Counted from the first letter of the stretch, positions 32,690 to 44,697 are shown. The stretch is DNA of 64,000 nucleotides from Podocnemis expansa (GCA_007922195.1 ML682125.1:1300469-1364468); one strand, 5' to 3'. The notes: generated by a model from the sequence alone, not told the origin. Made by a program: numbers and translations.

Positions 32690-33868
32690 TGACTGATAGG
32701 TCTCAAAATGTAATTGTCAAAGGATGAAATTCAGTAAGGAGAAACGTAAAGTGCTGCACTTGGGAAGGAACAATAAGTTGTATACATACAAACCAGGAAA
32801 TGTCTGCCTGGCGCAAAAAAAGCAAATATAATTCTGGGCTGTTAGCAGAAGTGTTGTAAGCAAGACACGAGAAGTAATTCTTCAGCTCTACTCCACACTG
32901 ATTAGGCCTCAAGTGGAGTATTGTGTCCAGTTCTGGGCGCCGCATTTCAGGGAAGATGTACAAAAATTGGAGAGGGTCCAGAGAAGAGCAACAAGACGAT
33001 GAAAAGTCTAGAAAACATGATCCATGAGGGAGATTGAACGATGTGCTTTGTTTAGCCTGGAGACGAGAAGACTGGGGCGTGGGGAGGGATGTTATCAGGG
33101 TTCAAGTATGAAAAAGGTTGTTATAAAGAGGGTGGTGAGAAATTATTCTCCTTTTCCACTGAGGATGGGACAAGAAGCATCTAGATTACAGCAAGCGCAG
33201 GTTAAATTGGTCATTAGGAAGATCTTCCTGTCAGGGTGGTTAAGCACTGGAATAAATTGCCTGGGGATGTAGAAGCTCCCTCACAGGAGGCTTTAAGAGC
33301 AGATTGGACAGAAACCTTTCAGGGTCCGTCCAAGTAATGCTGAGTCCATCTCAGGGCCGCAGACTGGCCTAGAAACAGGGCTAGTCCTACTAGAGAGATG
33401 ACCTTTGTAGTCACCTGGGGCGCCAGACATTAAGGGGTGCCAGAGGCCACTGGGCTGGGCCCAGTGAGGCTATTTTAAATTTCCCACACTGCTGCACACA
33501 GGCACGTAGCCCAGGGTGGAGCAAGGCGGGAAATCCACAAAACCAACTGTTTGGACTGGCTCTGCTCCCTGCTCCAACTAAGGTAAGTGCTGGGGTGGGA
33601 GTGGGGGCGGGGGCTCGGGAGACAATAGAGACAGGCTTGGGGGGGGGCAAGGAGGAGTGGGTGGGAGGCTGGGCATGAGCCCCTTGGCTGGCCCACAACT
33701 TAGCTGGCCCACCACACGGCTCGTGCCCCTCAGTGGGGGTGTGCGTGTGTGTGCATGCGCGCCCAAAATCACAGTTCGCCTAAGGCACCAAAAAACCTTG
33801 GGCCAGCCCTGCCCAGAAGACCGGTGAGGTCCCAGCCATCCTATGGTTGGTCTATGATTTTGTGATGG
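32690..33868 (+). mobile_element. CR1-like LINE 3' fragment split by a hAT insertion
   Basis: The plus-strand order is that of the CR1 3' half: 'aaagtgctgcacttgggaag', 'caagtggagtattgtgtcca', 'cagagaagagcaacaagacg', 'gatcttcctgtcagggtggt', 'gaataaattgcctggggatg'. A 3' tail follows at 33812-33868 ('ggtgaggtcccagccatcct', 'ggtctatgatttt'). The tail is separated from the body by the hAT element at 33376-33811. Confidence 0.85.
33376..33811. mobile_element. hAT-like element nested in CR1
   Basis: The element starts CAGGGCTAGTCCTACTAG and ends CCTTGGGCCAGCCCTG. Flanks CCTAGAAA (33368-33375) and CCCAGAAG (33812-33819) match at 6 of 8. Removing it restores the continuity of the CR1 3' tail. Confidence 0.85.
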
Positions 33869-33950
33869 GAACTGTCACGAGCCTGGAGGGAAGGCCTTTC
33901 CCATCAAGAGGAGGGTGTGGGCAAGGAAGAGCAGAGTGACTGGCCTAGAG

Positions 33951-34166
33951 CAGTGGTTCCCAACATTTTCTCTGCCATGGCACACCTTGCTATGTTTAAT
34001 TAATTTGAAGCACACCATGTTATAGTTTCTGAAACAACTCATGAATATTCATGAGCCAGTGAGCTAATCCAGATCTCTTTGCGCAGTTTTTCAAAAAAAT
34101 TTTGGCATACCTGCTCAGACCTGCTGGCACACCTGTGTGCTGTGGCACACTGGTCGGGAAACACTG
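33951..34166. mobile_element. hAT-like MITE with perfect 8-bp TSD
   Basis: The element starts CAGTGGTTCCCAACATTTTC and ends GGTCGGGAAACACTG. The flanks are identical: GCCTAGAG at 33943-33950 and 34167-34174. CAGTGGTTCCCAAC ends are characteristic of hAT/Charlie-type elements. At 216 bp it has no coding capacity. Confidence 0.93.
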
Positions 34167-34174
34167 GCCTAGAG

Positions 34175-35850
34175 AAGGCAGCTAGGCCCCTGCCATTCAC
34201 CTCCTGGTAACACGGGAACAAGGGCACGCTGGATGCAGTTGAAAGGCAGCACATGCAGAACGATCCCACATGCCTCTGTGGCTGTCTTGCCAGCTGCTGG
34301 GCGAGGCACAGAGCAGGGCTGGGGACAGAGATGTGCCAGGTTACAACATAGAGCGAAAGGGTCTGTCGACACCCCTCTGCAGCAGGACATGAGCCCTCAG
34401 CTAGCGGCTGGGGGCAGATGAATGGGAATGTCGCCAGAGGGCAGGTTAGCCCAGTGGTGCCAACCCAGGACTGGGGTGCTAGGACAAGGCGATTGGCTGG
34501 GGAAGGTGGGCTGGGAGCCAGTGTTAGGCAGAGGACTTGGAAGTGGGGGATGACCTGGGCAGATCATGGACCAATGAATCTGGTGGCTGCAGTGGGAGCC
34601 AGGCACCGGGTCTTGTGGCAGGGCCTCGAAGGCTGCATGGCTGAAGCATGGCAGCACACAGTGCCCTGCTGGGGGAGAGCTTGTGACCCCACACCCGTGG
34701 GAAGCTCCCGTCTGCCAGTCGGAGTGATTTGGAGCTGTAATTAATGGTGCTGTGTCACAGTGTCACTGCCTCTGCCAAGCAATGCGGAAGCGGGGCTCAG
34801 GTCTCCACGCCCCAGGGACTCCGGTAATGCATGGGGGAAGAGCCCAGGCCGTGGAGCAGGAGTTGACCAGAGAGCCTAGGGAAGAGGCAGCAAAGCTCCC
34901 AGGGCCCTGCCCCCAGCTCGAGGTCCCCGTACCCCAGGGGCCAGTGACAGATCTCACAGCTCACAGGAGTCACAAGCATGCAACCAGGGCTGGGCCCTCC
35001 AGCTCTGCTCCAGGATGATGGACACCTGTGCCAGCCTCCTGCCTCAACCCCCTATTTTGGCTACACCAGGCTCATAACTGGGGCCTCACGTCCCCTTGCC
35101 CCTTGCTGAGTGAGCACTGCATGGCCAGGCTGTGCCTGGCTCCGTCCCACTGGGCTGGGTGGGTGTCCCATGCTCCTACAGGAGCTGAGCTGGGCTGGCT
35201 CCAGCCGAGGTGGCTGCAGTATGAAACAGAGCATGCGAGCGCTCTGCTCCTCTTCCATCCTAGGCTGGGCCAGCCCCTGAGGCCTTGGTGGAGCAGCAGC
35301 CCGCACCTGCAGGTGGAGGCTGGGGGGCAGCAAGCCTGGCAGGGCAGATCTGCGTAGGGATGGGGCAGGTTGTGCAGTGCCCTCCTGGGGCTGAGCTGCA
35401 GGGCAAGGTCTCACTGCTGTGGCACCACGTGGGGATGGGCAGCAGTGGCCAGCCCTTTGCCACCCTGGCTCCCTCCACCGGGCTCCCCGGGGCAGAGCTC
35501 CCATCTGCCCCATGACCAAGCATCCTGGTGCCAACATGCCAGATCCAACACGCCCCACAGTGCTGGGGACCTAGCCGCACAGCACAGGCCACTACACTGG
35601 AGGCCACAAAAAGCCCAGAAAGGCCGTGGCTCCTGAGCGGGGGCGGGGTTGGCGTGATACCCCTCAGCAAAAAGGGGAGGGCGGGGGAATTCCCTTCTGA
35701 AGGCCCCAGCCCCTAGCGTGGAGGGGGAAAGTTGGTGGCTGCAGTCACTACTGGTGCCACCCAGGCTGCCAGTGGAGCTGCTGAGCGAAGGGCAGTGGGG
35801 AGAAGGGAGGTGGAGGAAGCCGATTTGACGTCTCCAGCGGCGTGTCTGGC
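34175..35850. other. Intergenic DNA, no gene seen
   Basis: This is unique moderately GC-rich sequence. One short AT-rich word cluster lies at 34725-34750 ('gagctgtaattaatggtgct'). I found no exon or bounded repeat. Confidence 0.45.
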
Positions 35851-35854
35851 GGAG

Positions 35855-36060
35855 CTGTGCGGCTCAGAATGGAGGCGTATCGATCCGGGTGCTGCACGCT
35901 TGGCAGGTCAGCAATATCATTAACCCCGACAAGACTGCAAGCCCGCAACGGCGAGAGGTTAATTAAAAGGAAAAGTTCAGATAAATGCAGCAGCCGCCTG
36001 TCGGCACGGGGGTGTGAGGGGGTGGGCGACTCGCGGCAGGCGGCATGACGCCTGGGGCCG
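35855..36060. promoter_or_regulatory. Candidate conserved noncoding block
   Basis: Non-repetitive sequence with 'cgtatcgatccgggtgctgc', 'cagcaatatcattaacccc', 'gagaggttaattaaaagg' and 'ttcagataaatgcagcagcc'. CpG is retained and there is no transposon wording. It resembles a developmental enhancer core; conservation is untested. Confidence 0.4.
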
Positions 36061-36119
36061 CCAGTGGATTATCTCCCTCCAGGCTTGTCCTGTCACTGAA
36101 TGGTGGGAGTGGGGGGGTG

Positions 36120-36178
36120 GATGGAGCAGGGCAGGACGGGATGGGACAGGACAGGGTGGGACGGGATGGGACTAGGGA
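36120..36178 (+). repeat. GGGAC/GGGAT-type simple repeat
   Basis: Irregular tandem pentamers and decamers of 'gggatgggac' / 'aggacaggg' type run for about 55 bp. Confidence 0.75.
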
Positions 36179-36842
36179 TTTCCCTAACACCCCCTCTACA
36201 CCCTGCCTGCACCCCTCTGAATTTCCCAACACTTCCCCCAGTTGTCAGCTAGTAACAGTGTTATACCAATTTAGTGAGCACCCCAACACCCCGCCCCCCC
36301 ACATCTCCCCCTACACCTTCCTAATTTCAAGTCCTGGGGAAAATACTGGATGGAACAGGGGATGCCAATGGAAGAAGATGGCCCTGTCCCTCAGGAAGGA
36401 ATGACAGGGTGAAGGCAGAGAGAGAAGATCCCCAGGGGGAGATGCAGAAGAAGGGGGAGGCACACAGGAGAGCTCAGGGAAAGCACAGGTTGCAGTGGGA
36501 TTGAGACCAAGTTGCTCCTCTTTCAATCCACCTGCCATGCTGCTGTCAGCCGCAGAGCCTAAGCAGCTGGCCTTGCTCTACACACTGCCTTGCAGGATTT
36601 CCCTGAGGGGCTGGGAGGCCCTGAAGGCTGTGTGACATGCCTCAGCTTCCCTGTGGGGTTGGAGGAGCTTTGGGGTGGCCCAACATAGCCCCCTTGGGCC
36701 AGATATTGGGGGATGGTGGGGTGGGGTGGGGGAACAGGCCCATCACAGCAGAGCTGTGTCATGCTCAGGGTGGGCATGGAAGTCTGAGTCCTGCAGGTGC
36801 TCAGCAATCAGCACCTGCCACCTGCCCCAGTGACTAGGACGT

Positions 36843-37310
36843 GCCAAATCAGCACTGGCCTGGTCATCGAGTTGGCAGATGCCATGGCGAGTAACATCTT
36901 CTGCAGCTGGCAAGGAACAGCTGTTGGCCAGACCTATGAGGACAGGGGAAAGACCGTATCCTGGGGGGCGGATCAGTGACTCTGAGAAGGCTCAGGGGAT
37001 CATGGTGGATAATCAGCCTTGGGGGGCTGGTGACTGAACATGAGCTCCACCATGCGATTCTGCGGCCAAGGAGCTCACATGAGGCTGGGATGCAGAAATG
37101 GGAATCTTGGGTAGAAGCAGTGGGTCATTCCCCTCTGCTTCTGGCACTGGGTTGACGGCTGCTGCTGGGATCCTGGACCACAGTTCCAGAAGGAAGTTGA
37201 TCAGTTGGAGGGGTCAGGAAAGAGCCACAGCTGTGATGGAAGGGTGAGAAAACCTGGCTGCTTGTGAGACTCAGGCAGCTCCACCCTCGTAGCTAGACAG
37301 AGAGAGCTGC
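36843..37310 (+). mobile_element. Old CR1/L3-like LINE fragment
   Basis: The order of words matches the 3' half of a CR1-clade ORF2: a '...gatcatggtggataatcagc' start, 'gactgaacatgagctccacc', a 'ctggaccacagttccagaag' segment and 'tcaggaaagagccacagctg'. It is very divergent and lacks a readable frame. CR1 versus L3 cannot be decided by eye. Confidence 0.6.
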
Positions 37311-39460
37311 TGAGAAGGGGGGAATTGCACTATTTCTAGGAACACAAGTGTGCCTCAGTTTACCCCCTGGGGGTGCAGAGACTGATTCTCCAAGGAGCTG
37401 GGGAGCAAGGGCAGGCAGGTAGGCAGCATAGGTGTTCTGTGATCAGGCCATGTTCCATCAGCAAGGGCTGGGCGGAGTCGATGCCTGTGAACGGGGTCCT
37501 CTTGAAAGACAGCGGATGAGCCATGGGCCAGACAGTAATGTTGAAGGACAGTGGAACTGGGCAGGCTGAATGGGGGGGGGCTGTACCTGGAACCACGTCA
37601 GAAGATGTCAGGTGGCTGCATCAGAAGTGCTAGCAAGGAGCCAGGGATGGGCTTGGACAGGGCTGGAGGCTGCCCTGTTAGGAGACCCAGCCCTGGACAG
37701 CCTCAAAGGTGAGCCTGGCTTTGCCTGTGCTCCTGCAAATGACAAAATGCTATCTGGTTCAGAACGGTCAGCACCCGGGGACCCATCAGGCTGGAGGGGG
37801 ATCCTGAGTGTGGGCACAGGGTCTGAGGCAGGCGGAGTCTGGCTTCAGGCCCATGATCTATGTGTTGGGTTGGGGTGAAGTGGGGATGAAATCTGCCTGG
37901 AGTGACGGCCTAGCAACCCTGCAGCTTCCTAGGCACCACAGAGATGCAGGTTGCTGAGCTGCCTGAGCACAGCTGAACCCGATTCCAGGGCCGGAGCTCC
38001 CAATGGAGCAGCTCTCTTGCAGAACGGGAATGGGTGGGTCTGAGTGCATCACAGCCTCCAAACCCCACACTTTCTTTGCTCGGGCTCCGGGTGGGGACGT
38101 GCGGGGCTGTGCTTGGGGCTAAGGAGTGGACGGGGACTTCAGAGATCTGTGGTGAGCTGGAGTGAGCGCTGCCTATCTGCCTCATTGCTCTGATACCCAG
38201 GCACTGAGAAGAAGGGCAGCTTTCTCTTCCCACTGTCTCCTGGGCCAGCTTCCCAGGCACAGCCTCTCTTACCATGTGGCACAGCACATGGTTGGGATTT
38301 CTACTGTCACCTAATAACCAGAAAAAATTCCATCCTAGGCACGATCAGGGATAGTGGGGGGTCAGGAACTCACGGGGTCCCACCCCAGGGCCTGGTTTCC
38401 ATACTCTGGTGCATGGCTAGCACACAGGCATCTCAAACAGATGCCTCTTCTGCCATAGAAGCAGCAAGAAGGGCCATGAGGTCTGCTAGAACATGACCAA
38501 AAGCTTTGTGGTCCTGCTGAGCAGGGTGCAGAGCGGACACGTCAGGCATGAGACTGACCCTAGCTACCCCACCCATGTCAGGGCTGAGACCACCCTGTGG
38601 CAATGTCCATGCGGCCAGCCCTTGGAGCTAGAGACAGTGGGCATGGGCTACTGAGAGGCTGGCAGTGACACTCTCAGTGGGAGCACAGTGAAAGTCAGGC
38701 TGGGATTGTTGGTTTCTTCTGCTTGTTCTTTACATCAGAACAGCTGTTCTCGTGGGGGCCTCTGCAGTGCCAGGAGAACAGGCGCTGACATCATATAACC
38801 CTGACATCACAGGGTGCTGACGTCACAGGATGCCCAGGAAGTGGAGTAGCTAGTGGGGCAGGTGTTTCAGTCCGTTTCACACCCTTTGGCCTGTTAGCCT
38901 TGTTGATGTGAGACTGTGGATGAGGGGAAAAAAGTCCATTGCCCTCTCTACCCCTCTTTAAGCTTGGGAAAGAGGCGCAGCCAGTCCAGCCTGCTTAAGG
39001 CCTTTGCTACCCAGTGCCAAGGAGGCGGCAAGTGGCTGCCATTGCGACAGTGGGGAACAATGGAGCCAGGGACACAGGACTGGGGGGTTTCACATTCGCT
39101 TTGGGGCCGCTGGTGTCTCCAGGCTGCAGCACAGGTACCCCTAGGACAGGGCCGAGTCTCTGTCCGCTACTCAGTGGCCAGATGGCCTCAGTGGTCTGGG
39201 CTCACTCCCTCTGAGTGCCATGCCCAGGGAGCCTGCAGAGGACTGGCCTGCTTGGCTGGCAGTGATGAGCCAAAGGTACTCTGACCTGTTCCTGGCTCTC
39301 TGCCCCTTGGCATGGGACATGCCGGGAAGCCAGGCTGGGCTGTGGGCCGCGTGTCCCTTCATTCCTAGCTCCTAGGGTGGTGGTCAGCCTCCTTCTTGGT
39401 GTGCATGGTGTCTCTTGTCTTTCCCCAGCTGTGTGGGTCCCTCGCCCCCAAATCAATTCT
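37311..39460. other. Intergenic DNA, no gene seen
   Basis: This is unique sequence. Short 'tgacatcacagg' repeats occur at 38787-38830. I found no exon or bounded mobile element. Confidence 0.45.
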
Positions 39461-39464
39461 AGCA

Positions 39465-39612
39465 GTTATTGCAATGTCACATCTCTGTCTCACAGCTAAT
39501 TGCATCTGATCCCCAATAACATGGCATGTGATGCAGCTCATCTTGCGCAGCTGAATTATTCATGGCCCTGCCTCCTGATGGCGTCGTGTGGAGCGGCAAG
39601 AAGTGGAAGAGG
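39465..39612. promoter_or_regulatory. Candidate conserved block abutting an LTR insertion
   Basis: AT-richer unique sequence with 'agcagttattgcaatgtcac', 'cacagctaattgcatctgat' and 'gcagctgaattattcatggc'. It stops where the LTR element at 39617 inserted. It looks like regulatory sequence, but only motif composition supports this. Confidence 0.35.
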
Positions 39613-39616
39613 GGAC

Positions 39617-40648
39617 TGTGACGCTGTCTGTGTCTAGGGGACTGGTTATGATTATTTTTCATATTAGTATTTCGTATTTGTAATAATCCATAGGGGATAT
39701 GCCATGTTTGGTATCAATAGAAAGGTTGTAATATGCTAGGAATGCTTCTATGATTTATATGTAGGTACCATATTTGTATTAGAATCTAGGAATCTTATTT
39801 GTCTTATGTGTGTTCCAAGTTGGTTGAGCTGAGGCAATCCCAGACTGGGCCTCTGCAACCTAATGTCCTGTTAATGGCCAATCAGGAGGGAACTCCCAGC
39901 TACAGTGGGCCCAAGAAGAAACCTGCTACAGTGGGCCCAAGAAGAAACCTGTTTGACCAGTTACCTAGACTAACCATGTGGCCCACCTCCATTTGGATCT
40001 GGCAAGGACTCTGAGATAAAAGGCCATCGCCCATTCTTCATTTTGTCCTTAGTCTGTAGTCTCCAGTCTACATGCAGCCAATACCTGCCTCTGGAACTAT
40101 TCTTTTGGGACTGAACAAAGGACTGAGACCCACTCAGCTGCTGCTGCTGGGTGCACACCAGAGGAGTGGGACTAATCTGCAAACTACAAGATCTTTAAGG
40201 ATTTGTTTTCTATGGACTCGAAATCATTTGTATGTATGTGATTCACTTTGACCCTTTAAGATCTTTCATATGTAGCTTGTTTTCTTTTTATATTAAACCT
40301 TTAGTTGTAGTTACTAAAGGATTGGCTGGCAGCATGGTATTTTGGGTAAGATCCAAACCTATATTGTTCTGGGTGATGTGGCTGGCCCTTTGGGGTCCGG
40401 AGAACCTATTTCTTAAAGAGGCCTAGTGGCTAGAGGGGACCATAGGATCTGATGTGCAGAAAGGGGGCTGTTTCTAGTTTATTATGCTTGGTGATGACCA
40501 GAGTGGTTAGTCAGAAGCATGTTTTGTTCCTGACTGGGAGACTGGTTTAAGTACCACCCGTCAGTGGTTTGGGGGTTTGGCCCCTGGTTTTGCAGCTTGC
40601 CCTGATTTTGGCACATTCAGAAGGCTATCCTAGGAGGCCTGGGTCACA
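39617..40648 (+). repeat. 5' LTR of the non-autonomous element
   Basis: The LTR contains a TATA-like ATAAAAG at about 40016-40022 and an ATTAAA poly(A) signal at 40292-40297, which would put the U3/R and R/U5 borders near 40045 and 40315. A direct duplication of 'ctacagtgggcccaagaaga' lies at about 39899-39950. It ends CACA directly before the primer-site-like sequence. Confidence 0.9.
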
Positions 40649-40761
40649 TTGGCGTAGTCTTGGCAGGATCCACAGAGCCAGAACATTTGGGTTTTGGGGA
40701 TCAGAACCCCACGCTATTCCTAAATTATAATATTTAATACTGAGAGTGTTAAAGTTTAAAA

Positions 40762-43263
40762 GTGGTCAGAATGAGTGATTCACTGTCAGACGAAGAAATG
40801 CTGAAAATTGTGGAAAAAATTTTGAAGCTTCAGCATCAGAAAAGCAAAGCAAAAATGTACCTCAGGGAACAAAAGGATATTGTTGAGATGTACACTAGAT
40901 TTGAGAAAGAAGTAGAGCAAGTCAAGAAGGCAGCTCAATCTAAGGAGTATGCTGAGCAGATGGAAAAATTAATCCAGAAATACAGAGGTTTAAGACTGGA
41001 AGCTAAGACAAGAATCTCTGTGCTTGAAAGTGAAATCCAAAGAACAAGAGAGCAGCAACAACTGTCTTTCTGGAAGTCCAGGTTCTCTTGACAGAATATG
41101 GAAGGAAGACTGTCCAACTTTTGGTGACTTGGCTACATATATTGTTGATGAGGTGATTGTTGGTAACCAAACTAATGTGTTAAGCAAGCATGAAAAAGAC
41201 CGTGAGTGCAAATTTTCTGTGTTACCTGAAACCCACAGGGAAAGATGTGAAGGGGGTTTTCATGACTCTAAGTTATGTGTGTTTAACCAGGAATGCTGTA
41301 ACAAAGGAGAAAATGTCTCTAGCTTTGAAACTGTAAAGAATAGCAGCTTGTCCATTCAGAAGGTCAGTTTGGCTAGTAAAGAAAAAACCGCTTCCAGATA
41401 CTTGCCTGGTGGTAATGGTACTGTGCCTGTTAAGAAAGACATCCCTCTCTCCCAGGGTAAATCCACAAACAACCAGAAGGGCTGGGACTGGGAGCAGAGA
41501 ACTTTAAAAGGTTTACGTGGGCAAAGCAGCAATGTGTCTACTAGTAACGAGTTGGTCCCTAACATACTGCCTGGGAATAACAGAGAGCAGAGAACTTTAA
41601 AGGGTTTGTCTAAAAAGAGCAGCAATGTGTCTGCTAGAAAAGGGTTTGTCCCTAAAGTACGGTCTGTAAACAACAGGAAGCAAGGAGTTTCTAAAGGTGT
41701 GTCTGATAAAGGCAGAAAAGCGTCTGCTGGTAGGGAGGTAGCCTCTCAGGATTTGTCTGTTGGGCCAGAAGTGGATCTGGCTTCAGCTGAACCCCAAGAG
41801 GGTGATAGTCCAAAATCTGTGTCTGCTGGGGTACTGGCTTGCCCATTGAGGAGGCTACCCCAACCTCCAAAAATTGGTCTGGGAACAGCCATGGGTGCTG
41901 GGACAAGGAGGAGGTAGCAGTTGCAAAAGTTTGGACAAGTGAAAGTAGCAGTGTGTCTGCTGGTGGAGAGGTTGTCTCTCACGATCTGGCTGTTGCACCA
42001 GAAATAGCTCTGGTCTCAGCTGAGATTCAGGGAGGGAATTTTCTTGAGTCTGGGTATGAGTGGGGTAATGACTTGCCTATGGAGGAAGTTACCCTGTCCT
42101 CCAAAAGTTTGTCTGGAAACAGCCATGGGTGCTTCAAGCTGTTTGGATGCTAAGAATAGCAGTTTACCTTATGAGGGAGAGTCTGTCTCCAGCATTTTGT
42201 CTGAGGAAAGGAGGAAAGATGTCTTTCAGTCTTTGCTGTCTAAGGTCATGCCAATTGCCTCAGAGTTAAATCTGGATTTAGATGAAGCCCAGCAAGAATC
42301 TGTTAGGGTGTCTACACAGCACCTTTATTTCGAAATAAGGATGTGTGTGTAGACATAGCCTTAGTGTTCAAGGAAGCATTGCCTTACAGAAACCCTTCAT
42401 TAGCCAGAGAAAGGACAGAATTTCAGTGGGGAAGAATCTGTTGGATGGGGCTGCTCCACCAGGAGTACAGTCTCCTGGTAGCTTTTGTGAACAATCTGCT
42501 GCAGCAAGAGGGTGTGGAAGTAAATTGATTAGGTTATCTCAGGGGGAGGGCCTGTCTGCAGCAGGATTTAGGAGTCTATGTGCTGAGAAATTCATGGAAA
42601 GCTCTGGCTGCCAGAGCATTTCACCTGTAGATGAATTCACTGACTTGGTTTTTGAAAAATCTAGTGTGGATGCTTTGGAAATGGTTCCAGATAGAGTGGA
42701 AGTTAATGGAAAGCTTAAACAACCCTGTAACCAAGTAAATGCACGTGGTCAGTGTTTTGGAGAGGTAGTGGTGTTAAAACCTGACTCTCCATGAGGCTAA
42801 CTCTGAGAGTGAACAGATAGTGCCTCAGGATCAGGGGAATAATTGGGCATCTGTGAGTATAGAGCAGGACAGCTGTGCAGTTAATCTCTTGGATGTGCAA
42901 TCTTGCAGTCTCTTTGTGGGTTCAGCTATGACTGGGGCCATGTGGAATGAAACTTTTGGAACTGAACATCAGAACCCTGTTTGTGAGATGCTAGCAGAAA
43001 TATTTGGTATAACTCTCAGACAGAGTCCGGACCTAAAATTGGCCATGAGTGGGAACTTGGAAATCGCTAAGCAAGCTAGTGTGTGGTTTACTGACATTTA
43101 CCTGACTGATTGGGGCAGGAAGACATGCCTACCAGACTCAGAGCTCCTAGCAAGAGGGACACACCTAGCCAGACAATGGATCCTGTTACCAGAGAGCCCA
43201 GGCTTTCAAACTTCCAGAGGAGACAAAGGAAAGAAAGAACCTTCATTCACCCTGGATTGTTAG
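40762..43263 (+). pseudogene. Internal coding relic of the LTR element, function unrecognised
   Basis: A run of open segments in changing frames covers most of the internal region. The first (40762-41091, with a Met at 40771) is 107-109 aa, highly charged and predicted coiled coil by heptad pattern (LSDEEMLKIVEKILKL start). The second (41024-41917, different frame) is Ser/Lys-rich. Within it a 45-50 residue motif with RTLKGL and SSNVS cores is repeated near 41500-41650. Further segments at 41839-42153, 42044-42352, 42345-42794 and 42820-43263 continue in other frames. The pattern fits one gag-like reading frame broken by at least four frameshifts. No CCHC knuckle, protease DTG, YxDD or integrase motif is present. 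The family is not recognised. Confidence 0.6.
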
Positions 43264-43686
43264 GATGGGATTAACCTTAAGGTCTCAAAACCCCAAGCTA
43301 ACAACCTGTACTACTAAGACCACTGAGGTAAACCTAAAATAACTGGTTAAATACTCAGAAAGCTGAGAGAGACTTGGACAATCTAGTCATCTGACAAACT
43401 ATGTATATTGAAGGTATAACACAGCTAATGATAAAATACACATTTATGCTACTGGATATAAAAGTTTATGATGATGTTAACTCTTGTAAGTAATTTTCTG
43501 CCAAAGTATGTAAAATGTACCTTGCATCCAGCATTTTGTAAAGTCTTTGAAACATGTTTAAAGTTGTAACAGGGCAAATCCAAATTTAACCCTTTTGTGG
43601 TGCAGTCTCAAAAAGCGGGGGAGGGGGGCTTGTGGTGTATTCAGGAGCTCCGATTGCTCCTTACTACTCCAGACTGGCATTGGGGG

Positions 43687-44692
43687 TGTGACGCTGTCTG
43701 TGTCTAGGGGACTGGTTATGATTATTTTTCATATTAGTATTTCGTATTTGTAATAATCCATAGGGGATATGCCATGTTTTGGTATCAATAGAAAGGTTGT
43801 AATATGCTAGGAATGCTTCTATGATTTATATGTAGGTACCATATTTGTATTAGAATCTAGGAATCTTATTTGTCTTATGTGTGTTCCAAGTTGGTTGAGC
43901 TGAGGCAATCCCAGACTGGGCCTCTGCAACCTAATGTCCTGTTAATGGCCCATCAGGAGGGAACTCCCAGTTACAGTGGGCCCAAGAGGAAACCTGTTTG
44001 ACCAGTTGCCTGGACTGACCATGTGGCCCACCTCCATTTGGATCTGGCAAGGACTCGGAGAAGGCCATCACCCATTCTCCATTTTGTCTTTAGTCTTCAG
44101 TCTCTGGTCTATCTGCAACCAACACCCGCCTCTGGAACTATTCTCCTGGGATTGAACAAAGGACTGAAACCTGCCGAGCTGCTGCTGCTGCTGAGTGCAC
44201 ACTGGAGGAGTGGGACTAATCTGCAAACTACAAGATCTTTAAGGATTTGTTTTCTATGGACTCAAAATCATTTGTATGTATGTGATTCACTTTGACCCTT
44301 TAAGATCTTTCATATGTAGCTTGTTTTCTTTTTATATTAAACCTTTAGTTGTAGTTACTAAAGGATTGGCTGGCAGCGTGGTGTTTTGGGTAAGATCCAA
44401 ACCTATATTGTTCTGGGTGATGTGGCTGGCCCTTTGGGGTCCAGAGAACCTATTTCTTAAAGAGGCCCAGTGGCTAGAGGGGACCATAGGATCTGATGTG
44501 CAGAAAGGGGGCTGTTTCTAGTTTATTATGCTTGGTGATGACCAGAGTGGTTAGTCAGAAGCATGTTTTGTTCCTGACTGGGAGACTGGTTTAAGTACCA
44601 CCCGTCAGTGGTTTGGGGGTTTGGCCCCTGGTTTTGCAGCTTGCCCTGATTTTGGCACATTCAGCAGGCTATCCCAGGAAGCCCGGGTCACA
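43687..44692 (+). repeat. 3' LTR of the non-autonomous element
   Basis: This matches the 5' LTR over its whole length apart from scattered substitutions and the missing 24-25 bp duplication. It ends GGTCACA and is followed by the GGGAC target duplication. Confidence 0.9.
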
Positions 44693-44697
44693 GGGAC

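Larger units (their letters stand above)
39617..44692 (+). mobile_element. Complete non-autonomous LTR retrotransposon with 5-bp TSD
   Basis: The element is 5076 bp, begins TGTGACGC, ends GGTCACA and is flanked by GGGAC on both sides (39612-39616 and 44693-44697). The LTRs are 39617-40648 (1032 bp) and 43687-44692 (1006 bp). They are nearly identical, the main difference being a 24-25 bp duplication ('acagtgggcccaagaagaaa') present only in the 5' LTR. The internal 3.0 kb starts with a primer-site-like TGGCGTAGTCTTGGCAGGAT (40650-40669) and has a purine tract at 43609-43628. I found no reverse transcriptase, integrase or protease, so it must have moved using enzymes of another element. High LTR similarity implies a fairly recent insertion. 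A divergent solo LTR of the same family lies at 56445-57820. Confidence 0.9.

Noticed and set aside
40650..40669. Assigning the primer-site-like sequence to a particular tRNA
   Set aside because: The TGG start fits a primer binding site, but I could not match the rest to a specific tRNA 3' end with confidence.
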